Below are positions 63,261 through 64,000 of a stretch of 64,000 bases of DNA, one piece after another. This DNA comes from Rhizobium sp. WYJ-E13 (GTDB lineage: Bacteria; Pseudomonadota; Alphaproteobacteria; Rhizobiales; Rhizobiaceae), in the NCBI RefSeq assembly GCF_018987265.1, contig NZ_CP076853.1, positions 434,001-498,000 on the forward strand, in the 5' to 3' direction. Position 1 is the first letter of the stretch; each line of letters opens with the position of its first letter. The notes below the pieces were generated by a model. It was not told the origin of the DNA, did not search any database, and saw nothing but the letters and a program-made list of their open reading frames with translations. The translations under genes and the position numbers were made by a program.

Positions 63261-64000
63261 ATGTACAAGGCGCCCGTCGAGGAAATCGCGTTCACGCTGA
63301 AGCACGTCGCCGGCATGGCGGAAACGATCGACGGCGGTCTTCTGGGCGATCTTGGTGAAGATCTCGTCGATGCCATCCTTGCCGAGGCGGGACGATTCGC
63401 CACGGAGGAAATCGCCCCTCTGGCCGACATCGGCGACCGCCAGGGCGCCCGCCTCTCCAACGGTGAGGTGAAGACGCCGGACGGCTGGCGTGATCTCTAC
63501 CACAATTGGGCCGCCGGCGGCTGGAACGGCCTGACCGCGCCGGAGGACTTCGGTGGCCAGGCTTTGCCGCACATGCTGAACGTTGCGGCACTCGAGATGT
63601 GGAACTCCGGCTCCATGGCTTTCGCGCTCTGCCCGACGCTGACCATGGGCGCGATCGAGGCGCTGAATGTACATGGCAGTGCTGCCCTCAAGGAAAAATA
63701 TCTGGCGCGCATGGTGTCTGGTGAATGGACCGGCACGATGAACCTCACGGAACCGCATGCCGGCTCCGATCTCGGCGTGCTGAAGGCGCGCGCCGAACGC
63801 CGCGACGACGGCAGCTACCGCATCTTCGGCCAGAAGATTTTCATCACCTGGGGCGAACACGACGCGGCAGACAACATCATTCATCTCGTGCTCGCCCGCC
63901 TGCCGGACGCGCCTGCCGGCACGCGCGGCATCTCGCTGTTCCTCGTGCCGAAATTCCTCGTCAAAGATGACGGTTCGCTGGGTGCCCGCAACGATCTCTA
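63261..64000 (+). CDS. acyl-CoA dehydrogenase, 3' end beyond the window
   Basis: ATG 63261 with GGAGG nine bases upstream; the frame stays open to the window end (246 codons seen of an expected 590 or so). N-terminal 'YKAPVEEIAFTLKHVAGMAE', the helical start with 'EEIAPLADIGDRQGARLSNG', 'GWNGLTAPEDFGGQALPHML', and the FAD/substrate block 'MNLTEPHAGSDLGVLKARAE' with 'GQKIFITWGEHDAADNIIHL'. This long-form type (DmdC/AidB-like, with the extra N-terminal part) is often called acyl-CoA or methylthiopropanoyl-CoA dehydrogenase. Electrons pass to ETF. It likely begins a beta-oxidation operon. Confidence 0.9.
   Translation, partial: MYKAPVEEIAFTLKHVAGMAETIDGGLLGDLGEDLVDAILAEAGRFATEEIAPLADIGDRQGARLSNGEVKTPDGWRDLYHNWAAGGWNGLTAPEDFGGQALPHMLNVAALEMWNSGSMAFALCPTLTMGAIEALNVHGSAALKEKYLARMVSGEWTGTMNLTEPHAGSDLGVLKARAERRDDGSYRIFGQKIFITWGEHDAADNIIHLVLARLPDAPAGTRGISLFLVPKFLVKDDGSLGARNDL

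Overview
The window is GC-rich, gene-dense chromosomal DNA from an alphaproteobacterium of the Rhizobium/Agrobacterium group, most likely Rhizobium. The evidence is the alphaproteobacterial F0 ATPase operon with its extra b' subunit, a BA14K protein, a DUF1217 protein, an HPE1-like exported protein, Rhizobium-type dispersed palindromic repeats, and the general codon character. Most genes are core housekeeping or nutrient-handling genes. I see no insertion sequence, prophage, CRISPR array, tRNA or rRNA.

Layout. 1-3.2 kb: a 5'-truncated PAS/receiver protein and a GGDEF-EAL protein (c-di-GMP signalling). 3.2-3.9 kb: an exported PRC-barrel protein. 4.1-8.3 kb: a D-galactonate-type sugar acid operon (dehydrogenase, KDGal kinase, KDPGal aldolase, lactonase) divergent from an IclR regulator, with a palindromic operator between them. 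8.5-9.5 kb: a LuxR-type regulator, then a sigma-54 promoter driving a short terminated transcript. 9.6-15.6 kb: a structured RNA ahead of mrp, a possible ncRNA ahead of corA, then kup and a SleB-type hydrolase. 16.0-18.7 kb: the F0 operon atpI-B-E-F'-F. 18.9-21.9 kb: rnhB, a radical SAM protein, a small glycosyltransferase and a frameshifted exported protein. 21.9-26.4 kb: a minus-strand TPR-ispE-moaB operon and a polyprenyl diphosphate synthase. 26.5-30.2 kb: DUF2007, a methyltransferase, mntH, an S49 peptidase and a small membrane protein. 30.3-37.4 kb: glyQ, lemA, aroA, DUF2207, purD and an HPE1-like protein.

37.7-41.7 kb: two tandem chemoreceptors of identical length with diverged sensor halves and almost identical signalling halves. 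41.8-51.7 kb: a LysR/tautomerase pair, glyS, tex, cfa, a phosphatase, a MipA-type porin and ubiA. 51.9-56.5 kb: a small conserved protein and a 1241-residue protein made of about ten DUF1217-like modules. 56.5-64 kb: an FAD-linked oxidase with tsaC, a conserved hypothetical, gbcA (glycine betaine demethylase), a BA14K protein, a second CorA-type channel, and the start of an acyl-CoA dehydrogenase that runs off the end.

The most interesting signals are the multi-module DUF1217 protein, the apparent gene conversion between the chemoreceptors, the sigma-54 promoter with a short transcript encoding a possible 27-residue Cys-ending peptide, the extended hairpin upstream of mrp, and the aroA gene placed inside a lemA/DUF2207 pair. 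Coding assignments are mostly secure. Promoters, operators and ncRNAs are read by eye and should be taken as candidates.
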